Below, piece by piece: positions 42,685-51,110 of a stretch of DNA of 64,000 bases. The DNA lies in the NCBI GenBank assembly GCA_963820185.1, contig CAWFYV010000007.1, positions 434,001 to 498,000 of the forward strand. The letters run 5' to 3'. The notes under the pieces were generated by a model, which ran no database searches, was not told the DNA's origin, and was given only the letters and a program-made list of their open reading frames with translations. Position numbers and translations under genes: made by a program. The DNA is from Aquilonibacter sp963820185 (GTDB taxonomy: Bacteria; Vulcanimicrobiota; Vulcanimicrobiia; Vulcanimicrobiales; Vulcanimicrobiaceae). Numbering within the stretch: position 1 is the first letter of the stretch; the number at the start of each line of letters is the position of its first letter.

Positions 42685-43375
42685 GAAAAAGCTGCTCTGC
42701 TCGATCGTCCTCGCGGTCCTCGCGTTTGCGGCGCCGCTCCCGCTCCTTAGCGCAGGTCCGACAACCGTGAGCGGAATCCCGCTCGATGCACCATGGAAGG
42801 TGACGATCTACGATTTCGCCCGCAAATCGTTCACGCATCCGGCTTGGGGGTGGCAGCACGGCGAGCGCAACTATCAAATCGCAATGCAACTTGCGCAAGG
42901 GGATGGGCTCAAGGTCGATACCGATGTGCTCTTTGCCGCGTGCATGCTCCACGACATGGCCGGCTTTGCGCCGTATCAAGCCAAGGGCGAGCACGGCGAT
43001 GTCGCAGCGCACGAGAGTGAATCGATCTTGCGCGATGCCGGCTTCCCGATGGCGAAGTTCCCGAGCGTGCAGGCCGCCATGCGCGGACACATGTATTACA
43101 GCGACCCCGGCAGCGATCCCAATGCGATCGTGCTGCATGACGCGGATTCGCTCGACTTTCTCGGCGCGATCGGCGCGGTGCGTATGATCTCGCTGACCGG
43201 CGCATCCGCGGCAAGCGCTGCCAATGCGGTCAAACAACTGCGGACGTTCGTACACGACATCCCGCCGAAGTTGATTACCAAGACGGCGCAGCGCATGGGT
43301 GCGCAACGCGTTGCGGAGCTGCAAGCCTTCCTCGACGCGTATCAGCGCGAATCGTTCGAAGGAACGCTGCCCTAA
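42683..43375 (+). CDS. Exported HD-domain protein (putative phosphohydrolase)
   Basis: A signal peptide (MKKLLCSIVLAVLAFAAPLPL) precedes an HD-superfamily domain: WQHGERNYQIAMQLA has the first His, CMLHDMAGFAP the HD doublet and LHDADSLDFLGAIGAV the final Asp. Such domains hydrolyse nucleotides or phosphoesters with a metal pair; an exported version is less usual. ATG 42683 overlaps the start codon of the divergent FUSC gene in CATG; an ATG at 42671 is also possible. The end overlaps the VIT1-like gene by four bases (CTAA). Confidence 0.72.
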   Translation: MKKLLCSIVLAVLAFAAPLPLLSAGPTTVSGIPLDAPWKVTIYDFARKSFTHPAWGWQHGERNYQIAMQLAQGDGLKVDTDVLFAACMLHDMAGFAPYQAKGEHGDVAAHESESILRDAGFPMAKFPSVQAAMRGHMYYSDPGSDPNAIVLHDADSLDFLGAIGAVRMISLTGASAASAANAVKQLRTFVHDIPPKLITKTAQRMGAQRVAELQAFLDAYQRESFEGTLP

Positions 43376-44175
43376 CCACCTACCGAGACGGGTGCGTGGC
43401 CGAACAGCGGTGGAATGTAGTGACCGGCCAGATACGATAGCACGAACACGACAACGCCGAAGGCCACGATTTCCAGTCCTTTCGAGACCGGATTGCGATC
43501 GGTGTTGCGCGCAGCGTAATACCCGACGCCGAAAAGACTGAGAACCGCGAGCACGAGCGCGAGAATCGTCGAGCCAAACATTGTGAGTGGTACGATATAC
43601 GCAGCGATCGGAATCAGCGATCCCACGGCAAACGAGCCGCCCATGGCGAGCGGCGCGCGCAGATCGGTCGCTTCGGCAACCCGCGGGTCGATGCCGAACT
43701 CATCACGCATCATCTCATAGAGGTAGATGTCAGGGTGTTGCGTGAGGCGGCGCACGATCATCTGCGCCTCCTCGGCGGAGAAGCCTTTCATCTTATAGTA
43801 GGCGACCTGCTCGGCGAACTCGCCCTGTGGATCGGCGGCCATCTCGCGCTTTTCCATTTCGATGGTCGCTTGCACGACTTCGCGCTCGGACTTGCCGCCC
43901 AAGTACTCGCCGACCGCCATCGAAAGTGCACCCGCAAGCATTGCCAGAAATCCGCTGATAAAGACCGCGGAGCGATCGCCTTCGGCAACGCCGACGCCGG
44001 TGATGATGCCAAGGGTCGTGAGGATGCCGTCTTGCGCGCCGAACACGATCTCGCGCACGCTCCGTTGTTCCTCGAGTCTGCGGCGCTGCAGCGTATCGGG
44101 AATGCGCGGCTTGACGCTTTGCCAACCCGGAATGTCGGCGACGACCTCGGTGACGCTGGGCTTCTGCGGATCCAT
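43372..44175 (-). CDS. VIT1/CCC1-family iron/manganese transporter
   Basis: From ATG 44175 the 267-residue protein begins MDPQKPSVTEVVAD and has five helices typical of the family: REIVFGAQDGILTTLGIITGV with the conserved Asp/Gly region, GFLAMLAGALSMAVGEYLGGKSER, and further helices near the C-terminus. The middle contains an acidic helix pair (VQATIEMEKREMAADPQGEFAEQ) that binds metal in plant VIT1. Probably moves Fe2+ or Mn2+ out of the cytosol. Longer in-frame upstream sequence has non-protein composition. Confidence 0.85.
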   Translation of the reverse strand: MDPQKPSVTEVVADIPGWQSVKPRIPDTLQRRRLEEQRSVREIVFGAQDGILTTLGIITGVGVAEGDRSAVFISGFLAMLAGALSMAVGEYLGGKSEREVVQATIEMEKREMAADPQGEFAEQVAYYKMKGFSAEEAQMIVRRLTQHPDIYLYEMMRDEFGIDPRVAEATDLRAPLAMGGSFAVGSLIPIAAYIVPLTMFGSTILALVLAVLSLFGVGYYAARNTDRNPVSKGLEIVAFGVVVFVLSYLAGHYIPPLFGHAPVSVGG

Positions 44176-44203
44176 GAGTGGTGCTTCCGGGCGCCGGTGG
44201 CGA

Positions 44204-44854
44204 ATGGCCTCTTTAATGGAACAGTTCGGAGCGCCTAACTTTCGTCGCGTGGGTGAGGCGGCGATCGTCCTCGAGTGCGACGAGCATGGCGTTGCGACGC
44301 AGCGGCGGATGTGGGGGCTCGCGCGTGACGCTCGCGCGTGGCCGCACGTGCGCGAAGCTGTTGTCGGCGCGGGCAACCTGACGGTGGCGTTCGAGCGCGA
44401 TGCGACCAGCTATGAAGCCGTGCGCGACGAGCTGGCGCGCGCATGGACAAATGCGCGTGACGCTGCGGCGAGCGTGCGCACGGTCGAGATTCCCGTGCGT
44501 TACGAGGGCGAAGATTTGCAGGCCGTGGCCGACGCGTGCGGCTTGCAGATCGACGCGGTGATCGCGTTGCATGCAGCGGGCGTCTACGTCGTCGCGTTCG
44601 TTGGGTTCTTGCCGGGGTTTGCCTACCTTGATGGCCTCGATGCGCGCTTGCACTTTCCGCGCCGCGCGCAGCCGCGCACGCGTGTCCCGGCGGGTTCGGT
44701 CGCGATTGCCGGAGCACAAAGTGGGATCTATCCATTCGATTCACCCGGCGGTTGGCACATCGTCGGCCACACGGCATTGCGCATGTTCGATCCGGATCGC
44801 GATCCGGCTGCGCTGTTGCAACCGGGTGACGCCGTGCGCTTTATCGCGTTATGA
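44204..44854 (+). CDS. pxpB: 5-oxoprolinase subunit PxpB
   Basis: A KipI-type protein of about 216 residues with VVAFVGFLPGFAYLDGLDA and RVPAGSVAIAGAQSGIYPFD, the family's core. With PxpC and PxpA it hydrolyses 5-oxoproline to glutamate using ATP. ATG 44204 or 44216 starts it, 28 bp from the divergent transporter start. It overlaps pxpC by 4 bp. Confidence 0.9.
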   Translation: MASLMEQFGAPNFRRVGEAAIVLECDEHGVATQRRMWGLARDARAWPHVREAVVGAGNLTVAFERDATSYEAVRDELARAWTNARDAAASVRTVEIPVRYEGEDLQAVADACGLQIDAVIALHAAGVYVVAFVGFLPGFAYLDGLDARLHFPRRAQPRTRVPAGSVAIAGAQSGIYPFDSPGGWHIVGHTALRMFDPDRDPAALLQPGDAVRFIAL

Positions 44855-45690
44855 ACGCTCGCGCGATTTGCGTCGAGCGCGCGGGCTTGCAAAGTCTCGT
44901 CGTCGATCGTGGACGATTCGGCTTGCGCCACGAAGGGGTGGGCTGGTGCGGCGCGATGGATCGGCGCAGCTACGACGCCGCAAACGCGCTCGCCGGCAAT
45001 GCTTCCGGCAGTGCCGCGCTCGAAATCGTCCTCGGTGACGTTGCGTTGGTCTTCGAGTGTGACGCGCGCTTTGCGCTCGCGGGTGCAGATTGCAAGGCCG
45101 AACTCGATGGCGAGCCGGTCGCAGCTTGGACGACGCATGCGGCACGCGCCGGTTCACGCTTGGCATTGCACCGACCCGCAGCGTGGATGCGCACGTACCT
45201 CGCGATCGAGGGCGGAGCCGACGTGCCGCTGGTGCTCGGGTCGCGCACGACCGATCTGCTCGCCTCGATGGGCGGCTTTCACGGTCGCGCGTTACGCGCC
45301 GGTGATCGCATCGCGCTCGGCGAACGTAACGGTGCGCCGGAGCGAACGACCTTGGAGGCGCCGCATGCCGACTTCGTCTTGCGGACGATTGCCCAGCCGT
45401 TCGGCGATCGTCTCTGGAACCGTACATGGACCGTCGGGCATCAAAGCAATCGCATGGGATATAGGCTTCTTGGCGATGCGCTGCCGCACGATCTCGGCTC
45501 GCTGCCAACGCAGGCGGTATTTCCTGGGTTCGTGCAGTTGCCGCCGTCGGGCGAGCCGATCGTTCTGATGAGCGATGCGCAGACGACGGGCGGGTATCCG
45601 ATCGCGGGCGTGGTAGTCGAGGATGACATGTGGATGGTAGCGCAGGCGCGGATCGGGAGTGCCATACGCTTCGTCGAGGTTTCGCGATGA
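44851..45690 (+). CDS. pxpC: 5-oxoprolinase subunit PxpC
   Basis: A KipA/biotin-dependent carboxyltransferase-like fold of 279 residues: LQSLVVDRGRFGLRHEGVGWCGAMD at the start, WMRTYLAIEGGADVPLVLGSR and DLLASMGGFHGRALRAGD in the middle, and PIVLMSDAQTTGGYPI near the end. Overlapping starts and stops tie it to pxpB and pxpA. Confidence 0.92.
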   Translation: MNARAICVERAGLQSLVVDRGRFGLRHEGVGWCGAMDRRSYDAANALAGNASGSAALEIVLGDVALVFECDARFALAGADCKAELDGEPVAAWTTHAARAGSRLALHRPAAWMRTYLAIEGGADVPLVLGSRTTDLLASMGGFHGRALRAGDRIALGERNGAPERTTLEAPHADFVLRTIAQPFGDRLWNRTWTVGHQSNRMGYRLLGDALPHDLGSLPTQAVFPGFVQLPPSGEPIVLMSDAQTTGGYPIAGVVVEDDMWMVAQARIGSAIRFVEVSR

Positions 45691-46400
45691 CGAGCATCGA
45701 TCTCAACGCCGACCTCGGCGAAGGGTGCGCCGACGACGAAGCGCTGCTCGGTATCGTCACCTCGGCGAATATCGCGAGCGGCGGCCACGCGGGCAATGCG
45801 CACACGATGGAGACAACGGTTCGAGCGGCGATTGCGCACGGCGTCGCGATCGGCGCGCATCCGTCGTACCCCGACCGCGCCGGCTTCGGGCGCATGCAAA
45901 TCGAGCGTACGCCAAACGAAATCTTCGACGACGTTTTGGAACAAACGCGTGCGCTTGGGACCGTCGCCGACGCGCAGGGGGCGCGCCTACATCACGTGAA
46001 GGCCCACGGTGCGCTCTATAATGTCGCCGCACGCGACCGCGCGGTTGCCGACGCCATCTCGCGCGCGGTCGTCGCCTTCGATCCGGAACTTGCGATCGTG
46101 GGACTCGCCGGCGGCGCGCAGCTCTTGAGCGCGCGCGCACATGGGTTGCGCGCGATCGCTGAGGTCTTCGCGGATCGCGGCTATCGGCCCGACGGGTCAC
46201 TCATCCCGCGCGGACAACCCGGCGCGCTCATCGAGGACGTCGAGGCCGCGGTCGCGCAGGCGTTGACGCTGGCGCGTAGCGGCGCCGGCCAAACGATCTG
46301 CATCCACGGCGACGGTCCGCATGCGCTCGCGTTTGCGCGGGCGATTCGCGATGCCTTACAATCCGCCGGCATCGCGGTCGCAGCGGTCAATTCGGGATAA
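45687..46400 (+). CDS. pxpA: 5-oxoprolinase subunit PxpA (LamB/YcsF)
   Basis: A LamB/YcsF-type barrel: SIDLNADLGEGCADDEALL with metal/acidic residues, NIASGGHAGN and HPSYPDRAGFGR, HHVKAHGALYN, and EVFADRGYRPDGSLIPRGQPGA. ATG 45687 overlaps the pxpC stop as ATGA. The order pxpB-pxpC-pxpA with overlapping ends is a complete ATP-dependent 5-oxoprolinase operon, which recycles or detoxifies pyroglutamate. Confidence 0.93.
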   Translation: MTSIDLNADLGEGCADDEALLGIVTSANIASGGHAGNAHTMETTVRAAIAHGVAIGAHPSYPDRAGFGRMQIERTPNEIFDDVLEQTRALGTVADAQGARLHHVKAHGALYNVAARDRAVADAISRAVVAFDPELAIVGLAGGAQLLSARAHGLRAIAEVFADRGYRPDGSLIPRGQPGALIEDVEAAVAQALTLARSGAGQTICIHGDGPHALAFARAIRDALQSAGIAVAAVNSG

Positions 46401-47139
46401 AGTCTGCGTCGGGCACGCTCGTCGGAAAGGTGATGTCGTGGAGATCCTCGCCGACGTGTTCGGTATGCGAGGCGAAGAGGCCATGCGATGTCGCTTCCGC
46501 GTCGATGTGCACGATGCTCCAAACGCCGGCTGGACCGGCCGGCGCAAAATCGTAGGTGATGTTTGCGAAGATGTCGTTGTACGGCCATGCATAGACAAGG
46601 CGCACGACGTCGTACGTCATCGTGTCGATCCACAGTTCGCGCAGCGCATAGCGCTGTGGATCGCGCAACGGCCGTAAACGCAGATGATAACAGGCATGCG
46701 CGCCGATCGTCGTCGTTCCCGCGTAGGTGATCGTGTAGGCGCGATCGACCGCCTGAACAACGGCGATCGTCTGGAGCGGATCCTCGGCGAGATTTGGTGG
46801 CGTGGGCACTGGCGTCGCCCCTTGTGCGGGTGTGCGACGGTAAAATCCGAAGGGCGCTCCCGCGGGACCGACGGCGTAGCCGCCGCGCAGCAGGACGGTT
46901 CCCGGACGTCCGTCAGCGGTGAGAGTCTGCGCGAACGTCCGGCCATCGGCGAGGCGGACGATAAATTGCACCACAGTTCCAGCGCTGCATTGCTTCGCGA
47001 GGAACGTCGCGTCGCAATGCAGCGTGAACGACTCGTACGGGGGCGTCGTGCGAGCGTTCCATGTCGCTTGCGCGCGCGTGAAGATCGTCGTAGGGTCGGG
47101 TGCGTTCGCAGCAACGGCGTGGTAGAGTGGTAGGGTCAT
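46387..47139 (-). CDS. Protein of unknown function, 250 residues
   Basis: Mostly beta-strand composition with repeated short strands: VVQFIVRLADGRTFAQTLT, AYTITYAGTTTIGAHACYHLRLRPL, RELWIDTMTYDVVRLVYAW and TYDFAPAGPAGVWSIVHID. It looks like a DUF-type lipid/outer-membrane protein sorting (LolA/LolB-like) barrel, but I am not sure. No clear signal peptide from ATG 47139; a short hydrophobic start (LPLYHAVAANA) hints that the true N-terminus is elsewhere. The start codon overlaps the divergent PhzF start in CATG. It overlaps the end of pxpA. Confidence 0.6.
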   Translation of the reverse strand: MTLPLYHAVAANAPDPTTIFTRAQATWNARTTPPYESFTLHCDATFLAKQCSAGTVVQFIVRLADGRTFAQTLTADGRPGTVLLRGGYAVGPAGAPFGFYRRTPAQGATPVPTPPNLAEDPLQTIAVVQAVDRAYTITYAGTTTIGAHACYHLRLRPLRDPQRYALRELWIDTMTYDVVRLVYAWPYNDIFANITYDFAPAGPAGVWSIVHIDAEATSHGLFASHTEHVGEDLHDITFPTSVPDADFIPN

Positions 47140-48001
47140 GAAGCTGCCTTTATATCATGTTGATGTTTTTACGTCCGAGCGCTTCGGCGGAAATCCGCTC
47201 GCGGTGTTTCTTGATGCCGAAGGGCTCGATGGCGTGACGATGCAAAAAATTGCACGGGAAATGAACCTTTCGGAGACCACGTTCGTGATGCGCCCCAACG
47301 ACGAACGTGCCACGCACCACGTACGTATCTTCACGCCCGGGCAAGAGCTGCCATTCGCCGGACATCCGACGATCGGCACGGCTTTCGTACTGCAGCAGTT
47401 TGCGCAAGCGACCCCCGACCTTGCATTTCAGATGGAAGCGGGCATCATCCCGGTTCGCAAAGACGGCGACACATTGTGGATGACACCACCGCCTGCGGAG
47501 GCGCTGAGCGCGGCTTTCGATCGCGCCGCGGTCGCGCAGGCAATCGGACTGCCCGTATCCTGTGTCATGATGCCGCCACAAGTCTTTGGTGGCCACGGCG
47601 TCGAGTTCTTGTGCGTGCTGCTCGATTCGGAACAAAATGTCGACTGGGTGATGCTCGATCGGATCGACATGGTCAAGGCCACGAACGAGACGGTTGGCGA
47701 AGGGAACGTGCTGATCTGCAGCTATCAGGGCGGCAAAGCCTATACGCGCATGTTCGCCGCTGTTGCAAACGGGGTCGGGGAGGATCCGGCAACGGGCTCA
47801 TCGGTCGCGCCGCTCTGCGCGGCGCTCGGATGGTGGCGAATTCTCGATCAGAGCCGCACGCACGTCGATGTCCAGCAAGGGGTTGCGATGGGACGCCCGA
47901 GCGAGCTCAAAGCGCGCTTCGCGGTCGAAGGCACGTACGTACAACAGGTTATCGTTGGGGGTCAGGCGGTCTCGCTCTATGAGAGTACGCTCGAGATATA
48001 G
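47138..48001 (+). CDS. PhzF-family isomerase/epimerase
   Basis: A 287-residue two-domain protein of the diaminopimelate epimerase fold. YHVDVFTSERFGGNPLAVFL and MNLSETTFVM carry the family Glu, TPGQELPFAGHPTIGTAFVL the hinge, and VGEDPATGSSVAPLCAALG the catalytic loop. PhzF proteins isomerise dihydroxyanthranilate-like or other small acids; most have unknown substrates. Isolated from phenazine genes here. Confidence 0.88.
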   Translation: MKLPLYHVDVFTSERFGGNPLAVFLDAEGLDGVTMQKIAREMNLSETTFVMRPNDERATHHVRIFTPGQELPFAGHPTIGTAFVLQQFAQATPDLAFQMEAGIIPVRKDGDTLWMTPPPAEALSAAFDRAAVAQAIGLPVSCVMMPPQVFGGHGVEFLCVLLDSEQNVDWVMLDRIDMVKATNETVGEGNVLICSYQGGKAYTRMFAAVANGVGEDPATGSSVAPLCAALGWWRILDQSRTHVDVQQGVAMGRPSELKARFAVEGTYVQQVIVGGQAVSLYESTLEI

Positions 48002-48005
48002 CGCT

Positions 48006-48443
48006 TTACGTGTACTCTGAGAGGAGAGCGACGTCGAAGCTGCTCCACGAGCCGAGCATCGTCACCGTGTTGTCGGCGTCCTTACGCGATTCGCGTACAA
48101 TGTACGCGACCGGTTTAACCCCAAGCGTCGCCGCGGCGCGTAACGCGCGCGCATCTTCCTCACGACGGAGCTCGCCGGCGAAGAGAAACGGCACTTTTGA
48201 ACGGATCGCTGTTTCAACCAAATCGATCACTCTGCCGGGTTCGGGGCCGATCATCTTATCGCCATAACGGGCGAGTCGTGCCGCCGCGGTCGAGCAGATC
48301 CACTCGCCTTCTTCTGAGGATGCGACGTGAATGAGCGTGATAGCGCGCTTGCGGTTTGCGTCGCGCAAGCGATCCATCAACGGCACCAGGTTGGGTACGT
48401 TGATGCTCGTCGTCGGAAAAAGTTCCCGATTCGGATCGGCCAT
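48006..48443 (-). CDS. Protein of unknown function (Rossmann-like), 145 residues
   Basis: An alpha/beta protein with a possible nucleotide-binding pattern: RAITLIHVASSEEGEWICSTAAARLARYG, VPFLFAGELRREEDARAL and VKPVAYIVRESRKDADNTV. Exopolysaccharide tyrosine-kinase (CpsD/Wzc-type) proteins have similar IHVASSxxGEGxS-like stretches, though here the Walker A Lys is not present. The start is uncertain: ATG 48443, TTG 48452 in frame. Directly downstream of oxyR. Confidence 0.5.
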   Translation of the reverse strand: MADPNRELFPTTSINVPNLVPLMDRLRDANRKRAITLIHVASSEEGEWICSTAAARLARYGDKMIGPEPGRVIDLVETAIRSKVPFLFAGELRREEDARALRAAATLGVKPVAYIVRESRKDADNTVTMLGSWSSFDVALLSEYT

Positions 48444-48452
48444 GCTCCCCAA

Positions 48453-49367
48453 TTACACGCGCTGCGCGGCGGTTCCCACGGGTACGCTCGCTCGAATCGT
48501 CTGCGCCAGGCGCTCGATAGCCAGGCGCCGCGGCACAAATGCGCGGTGGATGACGCGAATCGCTCGTGCTGCGTGTGGACCCACGAGCGGCCGAAACGCA
48601 ATCCGCGCGAAGCGGCCCTCAAAGTGTGCTCGCGCGAGTTCGGGGACTATAGTCATCCCCAGTCCGGCCTCGACGAGATTAAGGACGGTCTCAAGCGAGG
48701 TCGCGGAGAGATCGCTGTGCAGGCCTCGGCCGCGCGTTTGCCCACACAACGCAAGCGCTTGATCCGAAAGGCAGTGCCCGTCAGCGAGTAAGATGAGGAT
48801 CGAAGGATCCAGTTGCTCGACACTGATCCGATCTCGCGCCGCAAGCGGGTCGCCAACCGGGAGTGCAACGCTAAACGGCTCGTTGAAGAGCGCGATCTCG
48901 GAAAGATTGCCGTCAGGGTGCTCGGTTGCAACGAGCGCTGCATCGAGTCGCCCGGCCGCAATCGACTCGAGCAAACGATGCGTCATGTCTTCGATGAGGA
49001 CGAGCGGCGCGAGCGGCAGCTGCGCCTGCAACGGTCCGAGGACGCCGGGTAGAAGGTAGGGCGCGAGCGTCGGGATGACGCCTAAGCGCAGCGGGCCGAC
49101 CATCGGATCGGCACGGGTCTCGGCGAGCTCTTCGATGCGTTCGACCGCGCCGAGCGCCAGACGCGCCTGCTCGAGAATCAACTCGCCGGCCGGCGTGACG
49201 CGGATCGTCCGCCCATCGCGCTCGAAGAGCTCGAGGCCGAGCTCGCTTTCAAGCTTGCGGATCTGGGCCGAGAGCGTCGGCTGGGCGACGCCGCACTCCT
49301 CGGCAGCGCGGCTGAAGCTACGGCGCCGTTCGAGGGCGAGCGCGTACTGAAGATCTTTGAAATTCAT
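48453..49367 (-). CDS. oxyR: OxyR-type LysR-family peroxide sensor
   Basis: From ATG 49367 the protein is 304 residues long: N-terminal winged helix (FKDLQYALALERRRSFSRAAEECGVAQPTLSAQIRKLE) and LysR substrate-like domain. The redox pair lies at C199 and C208 (DGHCLSDQALALCGQ), the very positions and spacing of Escherichia coli OxyR, so H2O2 sensing is likely. It controls antioxidant genes elsewhere; divergent to it are the RND pump genes. ATG 49367 lacks the 26 residues upstream in the open frame, which have no protein-like character. Confidence 0.9.
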   Translation of the reverse strand: MNFKDLQYALALERRRSFSRAAEECGVAQPTLSAQIRKLESELGLELFERDGRTIRVTPAGELILEQARLALGAVERIEELAETRADPMVGPLRLGVIPTLAPYLLPGVLGPLQAQLPLAPLVLIEDMTHRLLESIAAGRLDAALVATEHPDGNLSEIALFNEPFSVALPVGDPLAARDRISVEQLDPSILILLADGHCLSDQALALCGQTRGRGLHSDLSATSLETVLNLVEAGLGMTIVPELARAHFEGRFARIAFRPLVGPHAARAIRVIHRAFVPRRLAIERLAQTIRASVPVGTAAQRV

Positions 49368-49382
49368 AGGCCAGGCAAATGA

Positions 49383-49751
49383 AAGCTGTTTGTTCCATTG
49401 GCTTGGACTTTGGTGCTCTCCTGGACGCTGGCCGCAGAAAAACAAGCGCTACACGAAAGCGTGCGCGCGACGTCCCCTACACCCGCCGAGACTGAAGCTA
49501 TACCAGGCGCCGGTCGCCTTTACGCCGGTCGTCCGAGCGTCGATCGACGGCGACCTGGATCGAAACGATCCGGCGGTCGCCCTGACGGCGGTCGGTTTTG
49601 CGCCTGTCGGTGGTGTTAGTCATCGACATGCACCGGATATTCTACCGCCTATTCCGGGGATCATCTGGAGGCGACGTTTTGTGCGCAGAAATGGATCGAA
49701 GGTGCGAGGCTTCTCAGGAATCACTCTGTCTGATGGCGTAGCCTTTGCGCG
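49383..49751 (+). other. Gap between oxyR and the RND adaptor with a degenerate signal-peptide-like frame
   Basis: About 370 bp without a convincing gene. One frame reads KLFVPLAWTLVLSWTLAAEK followed by Pro/Ala-rich sequence, like the start of an exported protein, but the only ATG (49380) is one base out of frame and the frame soon becomes Arg-rich. It could be the remnant of an outer-membrane channel gene or chance. The region should also hold the promoters of oxyR and the pump. Confidence 0.35.
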
Positions 49752-51110
49752 ATGCTAGCTCGCTTGTTTAAGAAGCCTCTCGCGTGGACCGCAGTGGCGT
49801 TGCTCCCGCTTGCCATCGCCGGATGCGGCGGTGCCGCGCGTCATCATCGCGGCTCCGGCGGCGGCGCGACGCAGAGTATACCCGTCGCAACCGCGCAACC
49901 CGCGAGCGTAAAGCCGCAGGTGCAGATTGCCGGCATTGTCGCGCCATATCAAAACGTCTCGATCTCGAGTTCGCTGAGCGAACCGACCGACGCGGTCAAC
50001 GTGCTTCAAGGCGATCACGTGCATCGCGGGCAGGTGCTCGCTGTGCTCGACACGACCGATCTGCGCGCGAACTACAATGCCGACGAGCGCAACGCCGCTT
50101 CGGCGGACGCGCGCGCGACGCAAGCGAGGTATCAAGCGCAACTCAATCTCGGGCAAGGCAGCAATCAAGTCGACGCGGCGCAAGCGGCAATGCACAACGC
50201 GAAACTCGTGTACCAGCAGGACCAAGTACTCTACAAGAGCGGCTACGTGTCGCTAGCGCAACTGGAAGCGGCGCACGCGGCGTACGTCGGAGATTTAAAT
50301 ACCTACAACACGGCGGTACTCAACGCACAGGTCAACGGCAACAACACGCAGGGCTTGCAGGCCGCAACGGTCGCAGCAGCGCTTGCCGACGCGCAATCCG
50401 CGCATGCGCAAGCCGATCAAGTTGCCGCGCAGATCGCGCGTGCGACGATTATCTCGCCGGTCGACGGTGTGGTGGTCAACCGCAACCTCAATCCGGGCGA
50501 GTACCCGGGTTCGCGCACGGTCTTCACCGTGCAGCAACTCGACCCGGTCTACGCCGAGCTCAACGCATCGTCATCCAATGTTTTTGAAATTACGCGTGGT
50601 GCGCCGGTCAATATTGCGGTCGCCGGCATCGCGAGCGCGGCGTACCAGGGGCACGTCAGCGCCGTCCTCGGGCAGGTGCAACCCGGTTCGACGAACTTCA
50701 CGGTGGAAGTGATCGTGCCGAATCCGGGCGACCGGCTGCAGTCGGGCATGGCGGTCACGGGTACGATCACATTGCCGACGGTGACCGGCATCGGGATTCC
50801 AACCGCCGCGTTTTTGGATGATTCGCATACGACCGTGATGGTTGTTGCTTCTGATGGCACGGCCAAGCAGCAGACCGTGAAAGAACTCGGCAGCAACGGG
50901 ACGACCTCGATCGTTAGTGGCCTCTCGCAAGGCACGCAAGTGGTTTCGAACGGCCAGCTTGGTATCGCGTCCGGACAACAGGTCGTTGGCCAAGCTTCTG
51001 GTGCGCCTAATGCGTCGGGGGCTCCCGATCCATCGGCATCGCCGGGCGCGTCGCCAGCGCATCACTGGCACCGCGGCTCGCCGTCACCGTCGCCTCAAGA
51101 CCAACAATAA
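49752..51110 (+). CDS. RND efflux periplasmic adaptor (HlyD/AcrA family)
   Basis: A lipoprotein signal (VALLPLAIAGC) precedes a barrel-sandwich/lipoyl domain (IVAPYQNVSISSSLSEPTDAVNVLQGDHVHRGQVLAVLD), a helical hairpin with Ala/Gln-rich coiled coil, and beta-barrel segments ending at ISPVDGVVVNRNLNPGEYPG and DDSHTTVMVVASDGTAKQQTV. The last 60 residues are a Ser/Pro/Gly linker. It overlaps the first permease gene by one base. Confidence 0.9.
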   Translation: MLARLFKKPLAWTAVALLPLAIAGCGGAARHHRGSGGGATQSIPVATAQPASVKPQVQIAGIVAPYQNVSISSSLSEPTDAVNVLQGDHVHRGQVLAVLDTTDLRANYNADERNAASADARATQARYQAQLNLGQGSNQVDAAQAAMHNAKLVYQQDQVLYKSGYVSLAQLEAAHAAYVGDLNTYNTAVLNAQVNGNNTQGLQAATVAAALADAQSAHAQADQVAAQIARATIISPVDGVVVNRNLNPGEYPGSRTVFTVQQLDPVYAELNASSSNVFEITRGAPVNIAVAGIASAAYQGHVSAVLGQVQPGSTNFTVEVIVPNPGDRLQSGMAVTGTITLPTVTGIGIPTAAFLDDSHTTVMVVASDGTAKQQTVKELGSNGTTSIVSGLSQGTQVVSNGQLGIASGQQVVGQASGAPNASGAPDPSASPGASPAHHWHRGSPSPSPQDQQ

